From assembly GCA_963925735.1 (NCBI GenBank), contig CAWUUH010000014.1, positions 1 to 64,000 of the forward strand: a DNA stretch of 64,000 nt, read 5' to 3'. The translations under genes were made by a program, and so were the position numbers. Origin of the DNA: UBA4582 sp013204195. Lineage in GTDB: Bacteria > Pseudomonadota > Gammaproteobacteria > Pseudomonadales > Azotimanducaceae. The notes under the pieces are model-generated. The model was not told the origin of the DNA. It ran no database searches and saw nothing but the letters and a program-made list of their open reading frames with translations. Positions 27,091 through 35,646 of the stretch are shown one piece after another; positions within the stretch are counted from its first letter, which is position 1, and each line of letters begins with the position of its first letter.

Positions 27091-27636
27091 CTAATGCTTT
27101 TTGAACAAGCCTTCCGTCAAATCAGCAAGCCCGGCAAAGGGCCTATATGTCTCTTTGGTCGGGCTTACCGGCACTACCGGTATGGGGCGCGACTCCGCTA
27201 CATCTTTCACGGCACATTCCCCTTCTGCATGCCGACCTACCATCGGCATACTTAATATCAACTCGTCTTCAAGAAGATCGACCAGTAAGACCTGATCCTC
27301 CAAGCAGATGATCCCATCATCTGCTTCAGCCAACGCCTCCAGAGCAGCCTCTGAGTTGACCACCAACAAACGAATCTCGGCCCTAACCGCAACGGTGGCA
27401 GGTTGCATACAGTTTTGGCAAATCATCGAGACCGAAGCTTCAAGGTTGCCAGTGACGAGCCCTCTGCGCTTGTAACCGCGTTTAAACTCAAGCCTGGCGC
27501 GCACATCTCCCGTACTATTGTTGAGCAACCCGATTAATCGTTCGAATCTTTCTAACGGGATGGTACCCTCCAATCGAGCGTTATCGCTGACGAGTCGGCG
27601 ATGATTGATCCGTATTGGTAGGGGGCCTTTAAACAT
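27091..27636 (-). CDS. yceD: YceD (DUF177) family, 23S rRNA accumulation protein
   Basis: Cytoplasmic protein of 181 residues linked to 23S rRNA accumulation in E. coli and plants. It shows the MICQNCMQPATVAV cysteine pair and the acidic LLVDLLEDELILSMPM segment, then KETYRPFAGLADL at the C-terminus. It precedes rpmF on the same strand and is divergent from maf, the usual order. Confidence 0.92.
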   Translation of the reverse strand: MFKGPLPIRINHRRLVSDNARLEGTIPLERFERLIGLLNNSTGDVRARLEFKRGYKRRGLVTGNLEASVSMICQNCMQPATVAVRAEIRLLVVNSEAALEALAEADDGIICLEDQVLLVDLLEDELILSMPMVGRHAEGECAVKDVAESRPIPVVPVSPTKETYRPFAGLADLTEGLFKKH

Positions 27637-27701
27637 AAGGGGCGCATATTAGGCGTCAGGTCACAGACTGTCAAAAGAAAATTAGAGAGATTCAGTAACT
27701 T

Positions 27702-28310
27702 ATGAGCATTTCACAGCAATCCCTGATACTCGCGTCAACCTCTCAATACCGGCGCGAGATACTCGCCAAGTTGACCTTACCGTTTATTCAGGTCCGGCCT
27801 GATTTTGACGAAATACCCATTCCCGGCGAAGCGCCAGTGAGCATGGCCGAGCGCTTTGCCGCGGGCAAGGCGCTAGCTGTCGCCAGCGACTCGCTTTATA
27901 GCGCATCGGAAAACCTCGTTATCGGCTCCGACCAGGTGGTGGTGGTCAACAACCAGATTCTCGGTAAGCCCGGCAATCTCGAACGGGCTCGCGCTCAGCT
28001 ACTACTATGTAGCGATCAATGGGTCACCTATACCAGTGCATTTTGCATTGCCTGTGGTGGCGCCATACTGGTTTTGGAACACGATGACTATGCGGTGAAA
28101 TTTCGTCCATTATCTGGCGCTGAAATTGACCGCTATCTCGCTCTTGAACAGCCCTATGACTGTGCAGGCAGTATCAAAGCCGAAGGACTGGGAATTGCAC
28201 TCATGGCGGAAACCCGCGGCCAGGACGTCAACACACTTTATGGGCTACCATTGATGCGCCTAGCTCAACGACTTAGGGAACACCAAATAGATCCTCTTAA
28301 ACAACTTTAG
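27702..28310 (+). CDS. Maf/YceF nucleotide pyrophosphatase
   Basis: House-cleaning pyrophosphatase of 202 residues. It has LASTSQYRREIL at the N-terminus, the GSDQVVVVNNQILGKP metal and base-binding segment, and YDCAGSIKAEGLGIAL near the C-terminus, closest to the YceF branch that acts on 7-methyl-GTP. It is divergent from yceD, as yceF is in E. coli, and convergent with rluC. Confidence 0.92.
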   Translation: MSISQQSLILASTSQYRREILAKLTLPFIQVRPDFDEIPIPGEAPVSMAERFAAGKALAVASDSLYSASENLVIGSDQVVVVNNQILGKPGNLERARAQLLLCSDQWVTYTSAFCIACGGAILVLEHDDYAVKFRPLSGAEIDRYLALEQPYDCAGSIKAEGLGIALMAETRGQDVNTLYGLPLMRLAQRLREHQIDPLKQL

Positions 28311-28334
28311 ATATACACCTCAAAACATTGGTTT

Positions 28335-29291
28335 TTATACTATTGATTCCATAAATTTCAACATAACAGCATCTGGCTCGGCGCGCACATGGATCGCTTT
28401 TTCGCCTTTTTCAAACCCGGGAATACGCAACTCTGCGGCATGAAGCATCAGGCGGTCATACCCAAGCAATCCTTTCAGTTGACGGTCGAGCAGCTCATTG
28501 CCGTACTTATCATCACCGACAACGGGATGCTTAAGGTGTCGACAATGAACCCGGATCTGATGAGTCCGACCGGTAATCGGCCTGACAGCTAACAAACTGT
28601 AGGTCTTATTTTGCCGCGTGACATCCACCTCAGTCAGCGACGGCTTGCCATCTACCGCGACCACACAAACACCGCCCCCCCCTTTTAGGGTGTCTTTGCG
28701 GATGGGCACATCAACATGCTGGCGGCGCTTGGGCCATTGACCATGTACGATAGCGACATAATGTTTCTCAAATCGCGTTTTCTCTCCTTCCGACTTACTT
28801 CGCAACAGCGCTTGCAGTCGCCGCAGATGACTGCGTTTTTTGGCGATCATCAGACAGCCAGACGTGCCTCGATCTAGCCGATGCACCAACTCCAGTGACT
28901 TGTCTTGAGGCCGCAATTGGCGCAAACCTTCGATGACGCCGGTGCTGATACCGCTTCCACCATGCACAGCAAGCCCCGCCGGCTTATTAATAATCAACAT
29001 TCGATTATCTTCGTATATTATTGAATTATCTAATATATTTATTAAATTATCAGGCATTCGAACAGGCTCGCCGGGATCAGCCATCCTCACTGGCGGAATC
29101 CGCAGAAGATCGCCGCCCTTAACTCGCGTATCCGCTTTGACACGGCCACCGTTAAGGCGCACCTCGCCTTTACGGACGATGCGATAGATTCTGGATTTCG
29201 GCACGCCCTTCAGCAGTCGTATCAAAACATTATCGACCCGTTGCCCTTCAGAATCGGCATCAATCTCTACTACTTGGACTGAATCACTCAT
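28335..29291 (-). CDS. rluC: 23S rRNA pseudouridine synthase RluC
   Basis: Converts uridines 955, 2504 and 2580 of 23S rRNA to pseudouridine in E. coli. It has 318 residues: an S4 RNA-binding domain at about 15-75 (GQRVDNVLIRLLKGVPKSRIYRIVRKGEVRLNGG), then the RluA-type catalytic domain with the Asp in LVHRLDRGTSGCLMIAKK. GRTHQIRVHCRHLKHPVVGDDKYG follows. The rluC/rne divergent pair is conserved in Gammaproteobacteria, favouring RluC over RluD. Confidence 0.94.
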   Translation of the reverse strand: MSDSVQVVEIDADSEGQRVDNVLIRLLKGVPKSRIYRIVRKGEVRLNGGRVKADTRVKGGDLLRIPPVRMADPGEPVRMPDNLINILDNSIIYEDNRMLIINKPAGLAVHGGSGISTGVIEGLRQLRPQDKSLELVHRLDRGTSGCLMIAKKRSHLRRLQALLRSKSEGEKTRFEKHYVAIVHGQWPKRRQHVDVPIRKDTLKGGGGVCVVAVDGKPSLTEVDVTRQNKTYSLLAVRPITGRTHQIRVHCRHLKHPVVGDDKYGNELLDRQLKGLLGYDRLMLHAAELRIPGFEKGEKAIHVRAEPDAVMLKFMESIV

Positions 29292-29335
29292 GGAACACTG
29301 TTCTCAATTGACAAAAACAAAAAAGTTATAAGGCT

Positions 29336-29363
29336 TTGACCTACATGGATTAATTGCTATGAT
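29336..29363 (+). promoter_or_regulatory. putative sigma70 promoter for rne
   Basis: TTGACC and TATGAT separated by 16 bases, read toward rne. If used, the leader would be about 700 bases, longer than the ~360 of E. coli. This is a match by eye only; no start site is known. Confidence 0.4.
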
Positions 29364-29412
29364 TGCGAGCGGTTACGTCTGAACTCCCTTATCATGCAGA
29401 CGTCCGCCCGCT

Positions 29413-29428
29413 TGTGATGATGATCACG
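29413..29428. promoter_or_regulatory. CRP/FNR-type box
   Basis: TGTGA-N6-TCACG, one mismatch from the CRP consensus half-sites TGTGA-N6-TCACA. It lies about 50 bases downstream of the putative rne promoter and about 120 bases upstream of the rluC start. No CRP gene is visible here; it could be chance. Confidence 0.3.
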
Positions 29429-29961
29429 ATACTGTGATCAAGTACTTTAGATTACATTAGTGTGACCTGATGTTAGCGTGATTCCGTCGACCTGATATTT
29501 CCACTCCTTCAGCGCTTACGACTCAGACTAGACTTCAGGAATAATCCTGGCAGATTCGTCGTTGAATTAAAAACGATCAAACTGACCCAGAAGTAATCCA
29601 CAAGGGCAAACCCAGGGTTAATTTAATTGAGAATATCTCACAGTTGAATTTATACATTTTCAGCACCGGAACTCCGGTTCCGAATTGCAGTCTTCTACAC
29701 CAGCTATGCCTGAACCTGGCTTTTACCTAGTTCACGACATAGCCTGTAGTGACGCGCTAATCGGAAAAAGGATTCTACCGCTGAAACCATACTAACCGCG
29801 GAAACCACATCGCGAACCAGACTCATCAAATCAGTTTATTGATGTTTTATTGTTACTGGCTTTATTGTTTCTAATAGAGGACTTCGACTACCCGTTAAAC
29901 ACACGTAAAGACTCGTGGTTAATATCAATCGGTCACCCCTAAAACCAGCGGGGATATTAAC

Positions 29962-30042
29962 ATGAACGGACGTACAAGAACGTACAATAAACATTTATGG
30001 AGACCTGCTTTAGTTTTTAAACAACGGTACTTACCAAGATAG
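29962..30042 (+). other. possible short upstream reading frame in the rne leader
   Basis: ATG to TAG, 26 codons, giving a basic peptide beginning MNGRTRTYNKHLW and ending RYLPR. A GCGGGG lies 8 bases before the ATG. It ends 55 bases before the rne ATG. Coding is unproven; it may be a leader peptide or chance. Confidence 0.25.
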
Positions 30043-30097
30043 ATTTGACGATTTGCAGGTTTGCGGCGCAGGAACGCCTCGAATAAGTGATATCGTA

Positions 30098-33046
30098 ATG
30101 AAAAGAATGCTAATTAACGCGACCCACAGTGAAGAACTGAGAGTCGCCATGGTCGATGGCCAACAACTGTTTGACCTAGACATAGAAAATCGCTCCAGAG
30201 AGCAAAAAAAGGCCAACATCTATAAGGCGCGAATTACTCGGGTAGAGCCGAGTCTTGAAGCAGCCTTTATTGATTTCGGGGCTAATCGCCACGGCTTTCT
30301 GCCGCTGAAAGAAATCTCCCGCGAGTACTTTACTGGCGCTGGCGCCAAGGGTTCCGGCCGGGTCAACATCAAGGATGTTGTCAAGGAAGGGACTGAAATC
30401 ATCGTGCAGGTTGAGAAGGAAGAGCGTGGCAATAAAGGTGCCGCACTCACAACCTTCTATAGCCTGGCCGGTCGTTATTTGGTTTTGATGCCGAATAACC
30501 CACGAGCAGGCGGCATCTCGAGACGCATCGAAGGCGATGAACGGAATGAGCTAAAAGACGCTATGTCGCAGCTCGAGATTCCGAAGAACATGGGCGCGAT
30601 CATCCGTACCGCCGGTGTTGGTAGATCCGCAGAAGAACTTCAGTCTGATCTTGATTACCTGATTACCCTGGCAGGTACGATCGCGACCGCTGCTGACTCG
30701 GCAAAGGCTCCGTTCCTGATCTACCAGGAAAACAACATCATCATACGGGCGATTCGCGACTATTTGCGAGACGACATCGGCGAGATCCTGATAGACACCA
30801 AGGATGCCTTCGACCAGGCAACCGAGTGGGTCGAGCGTGTGATGCCCCAGTTCTCGTCACGGATCAAATACTACGATAGCGAAGTCTCGTTATTCAGCCG
30901 TTATCAGATTGAAGGCCAAATCGAATCTGCATTTCAGCGAGAAGTCCGCCTACCTTCAGGTGGCTCCGTTGTTATAGACCCCACAGAGGCCCTCGTCTCA
31001 ATCGATATCAACTCATCCAGGGCGACCAAAGGCGCTGACATTGAAGAGACGGCCTTAAATACCAACCTGGAAGCAGCTGATGAAATTTGTCGACAGATGC
31101 GTCTGCGCGATATCGGTGGTCTGGTTGTCATCGATTTCATTGATATGAACTCTCCGAAAAATCAACGCGCGGTGGAAAACCGTATGCGCGACGCGCTGGA
31201 AGTTGACCGCGCCAGAGTTCAGGTCGGGCGCATATCCCGCTTTGGCCTGTTGGAGATGTCCCGTCAGCGCTTGCGTCCGTCATTAGGCGAAACGAGTGGT
31301 ATTGTTTGTCCACGCTGCAGCGGACTCGGCTCAATACGTGATGTCGAATCTTCAGCCCTGGCCATCATGCGCCTGGTTGAAGAGGAAGCGATGAAAGAGA
31401 CCAGCTCGGAAATTCGGGCCTTCTTACCCATTTCTGTAGCCTCCTATCTGCTAAATGAAAAGCGTGGTGACCTGATAGGGATTGAAACCCGAACCGAAGT
31501 TCGAGTCGTTATCGTTCCCTCGGCGGAACTTGAAACGCCCCACTATCGCGTTGAAAGAATCAAAGCAACCGACGACGATAGCAGCGAAGCCAGCTATGAG
31601 ATCACATCGGAGCTCGAAGCTGAAGCCCCTGCGGCAACCATTAAACCTGTACCCGTTGAGCGCGCTGCGGTGCAGGCCATACCTCACCCAGCTGGCACTG
31701 CCGCTCAAGCAACGCCACAAGCCAAGGTTGCCACTAAAGCCACGCCGAAGAAGCCCGGGTTACTGTCTCGACTCTTATCAATATTTACGAGCGAAGAACC
31801 TGCCGATGCTTCAGCCGTGACAGCAACACCCGAGAAGAAATCGAACCAGAATCGTGGCGGTCGCGGTGCACGGCGACGGCCCGACAGTCGCAATCGTACG
31901 GAAGCCCGCGAACCCCGTCCTGACAGCGAAGCCAAATCTTCGCCCAAGGAAGATACGACCACAGACAAGCCCAGTCGGCCACCGCGCAATCGCAGAAATG
32001 CCGACAAGGCGCGCGACGCAGCACCAACAGACGAAACGAGTGTCGAAAAACGCCCCGAAAGCACTAGAAAGCGGCCAGCCCGACCCGCTGCCGACGATCA
32101 AGGCCCCGCAGAGAACGACAAGCGGAACCAAGGTAGCCGACAACGCTCGAGCCAGCGTAAACGCAGTCCTAGAGTCGCCAGTGATTCGGTGACTGAATCC
32201 GCCGGTTCAACACTCGACAATGCCACCGAAGTACAGGCGACGAGCGCCGAGTTAGAAAACATTGCTGTTGCGCCGACAAACAACGGTCCGACACCTGTCG
32301 AGCCGACTCGGTTGCAGGCAGAGCTGGAAAAACGAGCAGCCGCGAATGCACCCGCACCACAGGAGCAGGTTGATACTGGGGTCGGCGCGATAATCGAAGA
32401 GGAAGCGACGGTAACCCATGAAGTCGCCACTGCAGAAACTGTCGATCCAGTTACCACTGAAGCTGAATTGGTCGAAGCTGCTACCTCTGAAGCTGCTACC
32501 TCTGAAGCTGAACCTGAGGCGGTTGAAGCGGTTATCGCTGAACCTGAAGTGGTTGAAGTTGCTGCCGCTGAGACGGTTGAAGCAGTGACCACCGAAGCCC
32601 AATCTGAAGTGGTTGACGTTGCTACCACTGAAGTTGAGACGGCTGAAGCGGTTACCGCCGAAGCTCAATCTGAAGTGGTTGACGTTGCTGCCACTGAAGT
32701 TGAGACGGTTGAGTCCCCGACGGAAGCGGCATCACCCGAGGTTGCGATCGAGACCGTGGTGGTTGAGGAAGCGTCTGTCGAAGCGTCTGTCGAAGCTTCA
32801 ATCGAAGCACCGTCTGTTGTCGACGCAGAGTCAACCACGACGACGCCTCAATCCGTGAAGGGCCGTGCAGAAAACGACCCGAGGGTCAACTCTGCCGCAC
32901 CAATCCAAGGTACGGTATCAACGCCTGTTGCCGTAACGGCCCCCGCGCCAGCACTGCCAGCAGAGCCTAGAGCAATCGATGAAGCCCACCCAAGCCATCG
33001 TGGTCGCGCTGCGAATGACCCAAGAGCCCGGAGCAAAGCCGAGTAA
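30098..33046 (+). CDS. rne: ribonuclease E
   Basis: Endonuclease and scaffold of the RNA degradosome, 982 residues. The N-terminal catalytic half follows E. coli closely: MKRMLINATHSEELRVAMVDG, an S1 domain at about 35-120, and metal ligands D303 and D346. Zinc-link cysteines C404 and C407 (CPRCSG) are at the E. coli numbers. The C-terminal half is unlike E. coli: a basic Arg-rich stretch (about 570-700), then an acidic E/V/A/T-rich repeat region, then two GRAxNDPR motifs at the very end, a motif I recall from Pseudomonas RNase E. I start at the ATG of MKRMLIN; the frame is open back to a TTG at 30053, which has no family support. Confidence 0.96.
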   Translation: MKRMLINATHSEELRVAMVDGQQLFDLDIENRSREQKKANIYKARITRVEPSLEAAFIDFGANRHGFLPLKEISREYFTGAGAKGSGRVNIKDVVKEGTEIIVQVEKEERGNKGAALTTFYSLAGRYLVLMPNNPRAGGISRRIEGDERNELKDAMSQLEIPKNMGAIIRTAGVGRSAEELQSDLDYLITLAGTIATAADSAKAPFLIYQENNIIIRAIRDYLRDDIGEILIDTKDAFDQATEWVERVMPQFSSRIKYYDSEVSLFSRYQIEGQIESAFQREVRLPSGGSVVIDPTEALVSIDINSSRATKGADIEETALNTNLEAADEICRQMRLRDIGGLVVIDFIDMNSPKNQRAVENRMRDALEVDRARVQVGRISRFGLLEMSRQRLRPSLGETSGIVCPRCSGLGSIRDVESSALAIMRLVEEEAMKETSSEIRAFLPISVASYLLNEKRGDLIGIETRTEVRVVIVPSAELETPHYRVERIKATDDDSSEASYEITSELEAEAPAATIKPVPVERAAVQAIPHPAGTAAQATPQAKVATKATPKKPGLLSRLLSIFTSEEPADASAVTATPEKKSNQNRGGRGARRRPDSRNRTEAREPRPDSEAKSSPKEDTTTDKPSRPPRNRRNADKARDAAPTDETSVEKRPESTRKRPARPAADDQGPAENDKRNQGSRQRSSQRKRSPRVASDSVTESAGSTLDNATEVQATSAELENIAVAPTNNGPTPVEPTRLQAELEKRAAANAPAPQEQVDTGVGAIIEEEATVTHEVATAETVDPVTTEAELVEAATSEAATSEAEPEAVEAVIAEPEVVEVAAAETVEAVTTEAQSEVVDVATTEVETAEAVTAEAQSEVVDVAATEVETVESPTEAASPEVAIETVVVEEASVEASVEASIEAPSVVDAESTTTTPQSVKGRAENDPRVNSAAPIQGTVSTPVAVTAPAPALPAEPRAIDEAHPSHRGRAANDPRARSKAE
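32475..32840 (+). repeat. acidic repeat region inside rne
   Basis: Within rne a 66-base unit starting AATCTGAAGTGGTTGACGTT occurs at 32601 and again at 32667, nearly identical over at least 45 bases. Shorter 15-base units (GAAGCTGCTACCTCT) and GCGTCTGTCGAA units flank it. The translation is rich in Glu, Val, Ala and Thr. Such repeats expand and shrink by slippage, so length probably varies between strains. Confidence 0.85.
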
Positions 33047-33083
33047 AGCTAAATAACGCCTCTAAAGGCAGCTTAGATCAGCT

Positions 33084-34094
33084 TCAGGGAATAATAACCG
33101 GTTCAATCTCCAACTGGAGATTGAACCGGTTCATTACCTGCTGCTGCACTTGCCTAGCGAGTGCTAGAACATCCTGGCTTGTCGCCTTACCCTTATTGAT
33201 TAGAACGAGCGCGTGTTGATCCGACACCGCTGCGTCGCCCACTTTAAAGCCTTTCAAACCCAGCGAATCAATCAACCATGCGGCTGAAAGTTTCCAACTG
33301 CCGTCTACCTGCTCTCGCCCAGTTAAACCCGGAAAATCTTGCTGTAATTGGCGCCAAGCGTCTGCGTCAATTTGTGGATTCTTAAAAAAGCTCCCCACGT
33401 TGCCGACTATTGCGGGATCAGGCAGCTTTTTTCGACGAATATCTGCCACGACCGCGCTCACCTGTTTCGCCGTGACGTTTTCCGGGGATTGTAACGCCCG
33501 CCAGCGTTGCAAATCGAGATAGTCCAACTGTGGAACGAAGCTATGGTTCAATCGTAAGCAAACCTGCGTGATAATGACACGCTGATGAAGGGCCCGCTTA
33601 AAGATGCTGTCACGATACCCGAACTGGCAATCCAAGTTGCTCAAGACCAATGTCTCCTCCGTAGCAATATCAATCGCATGCACGGCCTCGACCACCCCGG
33701 CCAACTCAACCCCATAAGCACCAATGTTTTGAATCGGCGCGGCGCCCACCAGCCCTGGAATCAGGGTCAAATTTTCAAGGCCAGACAGCCCCGCCTCAAT
33801 GGTGTGTCTCACTAGGTGGTCCCAAGACTCGCCCGCCGCTGCGATGACACGCTCATCTATAAGTTCAATCCCACGAGTTCGTATGCAGATCACCAGGCCC
33901 ACCAAATCCTGAGCAAAGACAGTATTGCTGCCACCGCCAAGGATCGTTACTGGCCAGCGACGCTGCCGAGCATAACGGAGCGCCTCAAGAATCTCAGCAT
34001 CACTGTCCACATCCACCAGGTACTCCGCCCGGGTTGGCAGTCGCAGCGTGTTGCGAGTCGCGAGCAGAACCTGCGATTGGATATTAAGCGTCAA
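33084..34094 (-). CDS. murB: UDP-N-acetylenolpyruvoylglucosamine reductase
   Basis: NADPH and FAD-dependent reductase that makes UDP-MurNAc for peptidoglycan. The FAD domain shows RQRRWPVTILGGGSNTVFAQD, GLENLTLIPGLVGAAPIQNIGAYG, and FGYRDSIFK. The C-terminal substrate domain shows GNVGSFFKNPQID with the catalytic Ser, as in type I MurB of E. coli. I choose a TTG start at 34094 with GGGAGAGG just upstream. An ATG at 34157 would add 21 residues that do not resemble MurB. The last codons form a perfect hairpin. The start is uncertain; the identity is not. Confidence 0.92.
   Translation of the reverse strand: MTLNIQSQVLLATRNTLRLPTRAEYLVDVDSDAEILEALRYARQRRWPVTILGGGSNTVFAQDLVGLVICIRTRGIELIDERVIAAAGESWDHLVRHTIEAGLSGLENLTLIPGLVGAAPIQNIGAYGVELAGVVEAVHAIDIATEETLVLSNLDCQFGYRDSIFKRALHQRVIITQVCLRLNHSFVPQLDYLDLQRWRALQSPENVTAKQVSAVVADIRRKKLPDPAIVGNVGSFFKNPQIDADAWRQLQQDFPGLTGREQVDGSWKLSAAWLIDSLGLKGFKVGDAAVSDQHALVLINKGKATSQDVLALARQVQQQVMNRFNLQLEIEPVIIP
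33096..33131. terminator. perfect 16-bp hairpin at the 3' end of murB, between rne and murB
   Basis: Arms AACCGGTTCAATCTCC and GGAGATTGAACCGGTT with an AACT loop, no mismatches. It lies inside the last codons of murB (the NRFNLQLEIEPV segment) and 50 bases past the rne stop, where the two genes converge. It could end rne transcripts or protect the 3' end of either mRNA. On the minus strand it is followed by ATTATT, so a classic U-tract is weak. Confidence 0.6.
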
Positions 34095-34200
34095 CGACCT
34101 CTCCCAAGCTTCAAATAACCAGCAGATTATACCTGATGCAGGCCAGCGGGTTGGCATGTATACTTTCGACCGAAATTATTTCGAAACATAAGGGTAAATC

Positions 34201-34971
34201 ATGGATCTACAAGACAAAGTTGCTTTTATCACCGGCGGAGCGTCCGGGCTTGGCCGTGCCACCGCAGAGAATTTCATTAAGGCTGGCGCCAAGGTCATGG
34301 TGTTTGACCTAAACGCCGAAACTGCAGAACAGGCCGCCGCTGAACTGGGCGCGAATGCCAGCTTTGCCGCCGGCGACGTCGCTGACGAAGATGCTGTGCG
34401 GGCGGCAGTCCAGAAGACTGTTGAGACCTTTGGCGGCCTTCACATCAATGTTAACAGTGCCGGTATCGGCGCAGCAGCACGCACCCTTGGTCGAGACGGC
34501 CCTATGCCGCTGAAGACTTTCGAGTTTATTGTTCGCGTCAACTTGATCGGCACATTCAATGTACTGCGTCTGTGTGCCGATGCCATGCAACACAATGCAC
34601 CTGTAACTGATGATGGTGAGCGCGGTGTCATCATTAACGTTGCGTCCGTTGCGGCCTTCGATGGTCAGATTGGCCAGGCGGCTTACAGCGCCAGCAAAGG
34701 CGGCGTGGCCGGTATGACACTGCCTATCGCCCGCGACCTGGTCAAGCAGGGTATTCGCTGCGTGACGATTGCACCGGGTATATTCGAGACCCCGATGATG
34801 AAGTTTGCACCACCCCAGGTTCGCGAACCCCTGATTGAGATGACGCAATTCCCGCATCGGTTAGGTGATCCCAGCGAATTTGCACAGACAGCCGCCTATA
34901 TCGTCAACTGCAGCTACATTAACGGTGAAACGATTCGTCTGGATAGTGGTATCCGTATGCAGCCTAAATAG
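34201..34971 (+). CDS. SDR family dehydrogenase, 3-hydroxyacyl-CoA dehydrogenase type 2-like
   Basis: NAD-dependent short-chain dehydrogenase of 256 residues. The cofactor motif is TGGASGLGRATA, followed by the Asp of VFDLN that selects NAD, NSAGIGAAARTLGRDGPMPL, INVASVAAFDGQIGQ, and the catalytic YSASK. The GRDGPMPLKTFEFIVRVNLIGTFNVLRL stretch is typical of HSD10-type 3-hydroxyacyl-CoA dehydrogenases of beta-oxidation. An AAGGG lies upstream of the ATG. It stands alone with a strong terminator behind it, divergent from murB. Confidence 0.88.
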   Translation: MDLQDKVAFITGGASGLGRATAENFIKAGAKVMVFDLNAETAEQAAAELGANASFAAGDVADEDAVRAAVQKTVETFGGLHINVNSAGIGAAARTLGRDGPMPLKTFEFIVRVNLIGTFNVLRLCADAMQHNAPVTDDGERGVIINVASVAAFDGQIGQAAYSASKGGVAGMTLPIARDLVKQGIRCVTIAPGIFETPMMKFAPPQVREPLIEMTQFPHRLGDPSEFAQTAAYIVNCSYINGETIRLDSGIRMQPK

Positions 34972-35015
34972 GCTCGCCGTTAGCATTGAGCGCTTGAACA
35001 AGGCGCTCAAACACG

Positions 35016-35050
35016 AAAGGCGCACCTGCTCTCGCAGATGCGCCTTTTTT
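35016..35050 (+). terminator. rho-independent terminator of the SDR gene
   Basis: Inverted repeat AAAGGCGCA...TGCGCCTTT around a 14-base loop, followed by a run of T. It lies 45 bases after the SDR stop. A second small inverted repeat, GAGCGC...GCGCTC, is just upstream at 34988-35008. Confidence 0.85.
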
Positions 35051-35062
35051 AGGCGCGGTGAT

Positions 35063-35602
35063 CTACTGAATGACTGGTTCAACGATTACTCGTTCAACGA
35101 TCAATGCAACAACCTGATCATACGCAGACTCTGCCAATGAACGCATCTCCGCATCAGTTCTATCCTGAATAGGATGGCCAACGAACATCCGCGGCGCATC
35201 AAAGCCCAGCGATTCAGCCTGTGCTACAGCAGCATCGCGAAACTCTTCAGAGGCGATAAAGCCACCGGGAATGCCTCTTCGATCCAGATCCATGATGTCA
35301 TGCAAACTGCACGACGTGCACGATCCTCAGTCTGCAAGCGCCTCTATGACCACATCACACTCAGTGGCTATCTGCTGTTTGAGTTCTACCGGCGCAATTC
35401 GAGTAAAGGTGGGTTTAGCATAATGCCGGGGTATCGCTCCGGCTTCAGTTAACAATTCGTCAAGGCGCGCGATAAATACATTGCCTCGTGGTTTGGAGAT
35501 ATCCAGTAACCCCACATTCAGCCCAACAAGGCTTTCTCGCCGGGGTAAGGGAATTCGCGACTCCGGTGCGAGCTCAGCGGTTGGATCCAGAAAGCTACTC
35601 AT
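35063..35602 (-). CDS. UGSC family selenoprotein (in-frame UGA read as selenocysteine)
   Basis: A 179-residue protein whose frame crosses one TGA at 35327-35329. Reading that UGA as selenocysteine joins two conserved halves into ALAD-U92-GSC95-TSC98-SLHD, the signature of the UGSC family of predicted thiol/selenol oxidoreductases. The 91 residues before and 87 after stay in the same frame, and neither half has its own good start after the UGA. A GAGAGG precedes the ATG of MSSFLDPTAEL. A 5-bp hairpin lies just after the UGA. The thioredoxin-like gene upstream on the same strand is a plausible redox partner. SelA, SelB, SelC and SelD are not in this window, so Sec insertion itself is inferred. 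Confidence 0.85.
35308..35320 (-). promoter_or_regulatory. candidate selenocysteine insertion hairpin
   Basis: In the mRNA, UGCAC-GUC-GUGCA forms a 5-bp stem with a 3-base loop beginning with G, starting 7 bases after the UGA codon. Bacterial SECIS loops have a G in the first two loop positions, which fits. The distance from UGA to the loop (11 bases) is shorter than usual, so a different fold may be the true element. Confidence 0.35.
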
Positions 35603-35646
35603 GATTATGACCTCTCAATGTTGTTCACTAGTCTAATTTACTTCAT

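Larger units (their letters stand above)
29292..30097. other. long intergenic region and rne leader
   Basis: About 800 bases between the divergent rluC and rne starts, with no conserved gene. It should carry both promoters and the rne 5' leader, which in E. coli mediates RNase E autoregulation through hairpins. Visible here are a sigma70-like promoter, a TGTGA-N6-TCACG box, small hairpins such as CGGAAC-TCCG-GTTCCG (29667-29682), and a 26-codon upstream reading frame (29962-30042). I could not identify the E. coli hp2 hairpin. Confidence 0.6.

Noticed and set aside
30053..30097. TTG start giving a 15-residue longer RNase E
   Set aside because: The ATG at 30098 gives the MKRMLINAT start found in RNase E, and numbering then matches E. 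coli exactly.
31705..32668. Several antisense frames opposite the rne tail
   Set aside because: They arise from the low-complexity repeat composition of rne and resemble no protein.
35063..35602. A pseudogene broken by a TGA stop
   Set aside because: The TGA falls exactly at the U of the known UGSC motif and the frame continues with conserved residues, so recoding is a better reading.
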